Source: RGIG8748 sp045545635 (GTDB taxonomy: Bacteria; Bacillota; Clostridia; UMGS1810). Taken from it: a stretch of 32,892 nt of DNA. Below are positions 31,239 to 32,892 of the stretch, piece after piece (position 1 is the stretch's first letter; every line of letters starts with the position of its first letter). The notes beneath the pieces were generated by a model that was not told the DNA's origin, searched no databases, and saw only the letters and a list, made by a program, of their open reading frames with translations. The DNA lies in NCBI GenBank assembly GCA_045545635.1, contig JAZQBI010000031.1, forward strand, positions 1-32,892, read 5' to 3'. A program made the translations under genes and the position numbers.

Positions 31239-32024
31239 GTGAGCATAAAGGAAGAATTTCTAAAATTTAATATAGATGTATTCGGCATATGCGATGCCGC
31301 CCCCTACAACAAAGTAATGGGGACGGACTACAGTGTGTGTATTGTTGCACTTTTTCCATATTACAACGGTTACACTGATGACAGCAACATTAGCATATAT
31401 ACCCACGGCAGGGATTATCATCTTGTAACAAAGGATATTCTTACCCGTGTTGCAGATAGTCTCGGACTTAGGGACTACCGCATACATTCCGACATAGGCC
31501 CCGACATAGAACGCACTCTGTGTGTCAATGCGGGGCTTGCTTTCCGTGGAAAAAACGGAATGTGCATAAACGATAAATACGGCTCCTGCTTTTTTATCGG
31601 TTATATTGCCTGCAAAGAGCAGTTCCCCATTGATACACCAAACACAGGTAAATGCCTTGACTGCGGAAGATGTATATCTGCCTGCCCCGGCGGTGCGATA
31701 TCGGATGGCTTTGATATTTCAAGGTGCCTGTCGGATATAACACAAAGGAGGGGAGAAATCACCCCCTATGAGGAAAAGTTAATAAAAGAAAACAAAACCG
31801 TGTTTGGTTGCGACATATGCCAGAGGGTTTGTCCTCACAATGCGGATATACCCATCACACCCATAAGGGAATTTAAGGAGAATACAATAACACGAATAGA
31901 TATAGAAGATATAGAAAATCTATCCCAAAAGCAGTTTGCAAAGCTCTATGGTGACAGAGCTTTTGCCTGGAGGGGTAAGAATGTGATTCTGAGAAATCTG
32001 AAACTTATGGAGGAAGAAAAATGA
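31239..32024 (+). CDS. Short QueG-like 4Fe-4S protein (epoxyqueuosine reductase family)
   Basis: A 261-residue protein resembling the catalytic core of epoxyqueuosine reductase QueG. It has HGRDYHLVTKDIL, HSDIGPDIERTLCVNAGLAFRGKNGMC (the cobalamin/substrate region of the DUF1730 part), and two 4Fe-4S motifs CLDCGRCISACPGGAI and CDICQRVCPHN. It lacks the C-terminal HEAT-like extension of full QueG (about 380 residues), as do many clostridial homologues, so epoxyqueuosine reduction is plausible but not certain. The start is GTG, one base after sigF, without a separate promoter. The stop overlaps the next ATG by 4 bp. Confidence 0.82.
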   Translation: MSIKEEFLKFNIDVFGICDAAPYNKVMGTDYSVCIVALFPYYNGYTDDSNISIYTHGRDYHLVTKDILTRVADSLGLRDYRIHSDIGPDIERTLCVNAGLAFRGKNGMCINDKYGSCFFIGYIACKEQFPIDTPNTGKCLDCGRCISACPGGAISDGFDISRCLSDITQRRGEITPYEEKLIKENKTVFGCDICQRVCPHNADIPITPIREFKENTITRIDIEDIENLSQKQFAKLYGDRAFAWRGKNVILRNLKLMEEEK

Positions 32025-32892
32025 AAATTTCCATACTGGATGCAAACACATTGGGAGATGACATCTCCTTAAAACCTATTGAAGAACTGGGAATTTGCAA
32101 TATCTATCCCTCAACCTCACCCGCCGAGGTTGCACAGAGGATTTCGGATAGCGATGTTGTAGTGATAAACAAGGTCAGGTTAAACGAAAGCAACCTTAAG
32201 GATGCAAATAACCTAAAACTCATTTGCCTTCTTGCCACAGGCTATGATAATGTGGATACCGACTATTGCAGAAATCACGGAATAGCCGTGTGTAATGTGG
32301 AGGGCTATTCCTCCCATTCTGTGGCACAGCTTACCGTGGCAACGGTGCTTAGCCTTGCCACACACCTTGGAACTTATACCGAATATGTACGGGACGGCTC
32401 ATATACAAGGAGCGGTGTGGCAAACTGCCTCACTCCCGTGTATCACGAGCTTTGGGGCAAGATATGGGGCATCGTTGGCTTTGGCAATATAGGTAGGGAA
32501 GTAGGGCGTATCGCAGAGGCTTTCGGTTGCAAGGTTATTGTGAACAAACGCACTCCCGTAGCCGATTACCAGACCGTGGATATAGATACCCTCTGCAGAG
32601 AGTCGGACATAATAACTCTCCACACGCCTCTTAATGATACTACGCATCACCTCATAGATGAAAACAGACTTTCTCTTATGAAAAAAGGTGTTATTATAGT
32701 AAATGCCGCAAGAGGTGCCGTGACAGATGAGGAAGCCATAGCACAGGCAGTGGAAAAAGGCACAATCGGAGCTTTTGGAACCGATGTGTATTCCGTAGAG
32801 CCTATGCCGGAGAACCACCCTCTCTACAGAATAAGGCAGTACCCAAATGTTATCCTAACACCCCATACGGCTTGGGGAGCAAAGGAATCAAG
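32021..32892 (+). CDS. D-2-hydroxyacid dehydrogenase (glycerate dehydrogenase-like), 3' end missing
   Basis: NAD-dependent D-isomer 2-hydroxyacid dehydrogenase; 290 codons are present and the frame runs off the window. The N-terminal substrate-domain half (MKISILDANTLGDD...ICLLATGYDNVDTDYC) is followed by the NAD fold GIVGFGNIGREVGR, the catalytic Arg in VNAARGAVTDEEA, the Glu region DVYSVEPMPENHPL, and the catalytic His in TPHTAWGAKE. It resembles HprA-type glycerate or hydroxypyruvate reductases; the substrate is not certain. A GGAGGAAG site precedes the ATG, which overlaps the Fe-S protein's stop. Confidence 0.92.
   Translation, partial: MKISILDANTLGDDISLKPIEELGICNIYPSTSPAEVAQRISDSDVVVINKVRLNESNLKDANNLKLICLLATGYDNVDTDYCRNHGIAVCNVEGYSSHSVAQLTVATVLSLATHLGTYTEYVRDGSYTRSGVANCLTPVYHELWGKIWGIVGFGNIGREVGRIAEAFGCKVIVNKRTPVADYQTVDIDTLCRESDIITLHTPLNDTTHHLIDENRLSLMKKGVIIVNAARGAVTDEEAIAQAVEKGTIGAFGTDVYSVEPMPENHPLYRIRQYPNVILTPHTAWGAKES

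Overview
The window looks like chromosomal core DNA of an endospore-forming member of the Clostridia (Firmicutes). Support comes from a complete spoIIAA-spoIIAB-sigF operon, an HPr kinase/phosphorylase, WhiA, TrmK, PlsY, a DUF1836 protein, strong AGGAGG-type ribosome binding sites, and moderately AT-rich DNA favouring ATA, GGA, GCA and CTT codons. I cannot name the genus. Most genes are on the + strand in tightly packed operons with short gaps or 4-bp stop/start overlaps. The only minus-strand islands are at about 5.1-6.1 kb and 10.4-12.05 kb.

Layout. (1) 1-5.1 kb: der (5' end missing), plsY, pgi, trmK and a short Nif3-family gene, then the RNase P RNA gene rnpB and a shared bidirectional terminator. 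(2) 5.1-7.2 kb: a divergent pair of a GntR/LacI-hybrid (AraR-type) repressor and an EamA/DMT transporter. A perfect 18-bp palindrome lies just downstream of the transporter promoter and is an obvious candidate operator. (3) 7.2-10.4 kb: a Y-family DNA polymerase with a C-terminal sliding-clamp motif, a YghZ-like aldo/keto reductase and a SAM methyltransferase, closed by a strong bidirectional terminator. (4) 10.4-12.05 kb, minus strand: a nucleotidyltransferase/HEPN pair, an unusual array of hairpins joined by invariant ATGATG linkers, a lone tRNA-Thr(GGT) with its own promoter and terminator, and a DUF1836 regulator. (5) 12.2-19.4 kb: hprK, ROK glucokinase, murB, whiA, dnaE. This resembles the conserved clostridial murB-rapZ-yvcK-whiA neighbourhood, but rapZ and yvcK are absent. 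(6) 19.4-24.4 kb: a block with an envelope flavour, containing a cytoplasmic beta-lactamase-fold serine hydrolase, an O-antigen-ligase/Wzy-like membrane protein, a secreted WG-repeat plus copper-amine-oxidase-N-like protein, and a secreted LysM-CAP protein. (7) 24.5-29.7 kb: pfkA, a 58-residue membrane peptide, valS, folC. (8) 29.7-32.9 kb: the spoIIA operon, running into a short QueG-like Fe-S protein and a 2-hydroxyacid dehydrogenase cut by the window end.

How it fits together: pgi, glk and pfkA are the upper glycolytic steps, and hprK is the Gram-positive carbon-control kinase. der, rnpB, trmK, tRNA-Thr and valS serve translation. dnaE and the Y-family polymerase are replicative and translesion polymerases that both carry QxSFF-type clamp motifs. 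plsY, murB and the 19.4-24.4 kb block serve the cell envelope.

The least explained structure is the hairpin/ATGATG array at 11.15-11.25 kb. Next come the transporter-operator unit and the envelope block placed between dnaE and pfkA. Apart from rnpB, no stretch over 300 bases lacks a gene.
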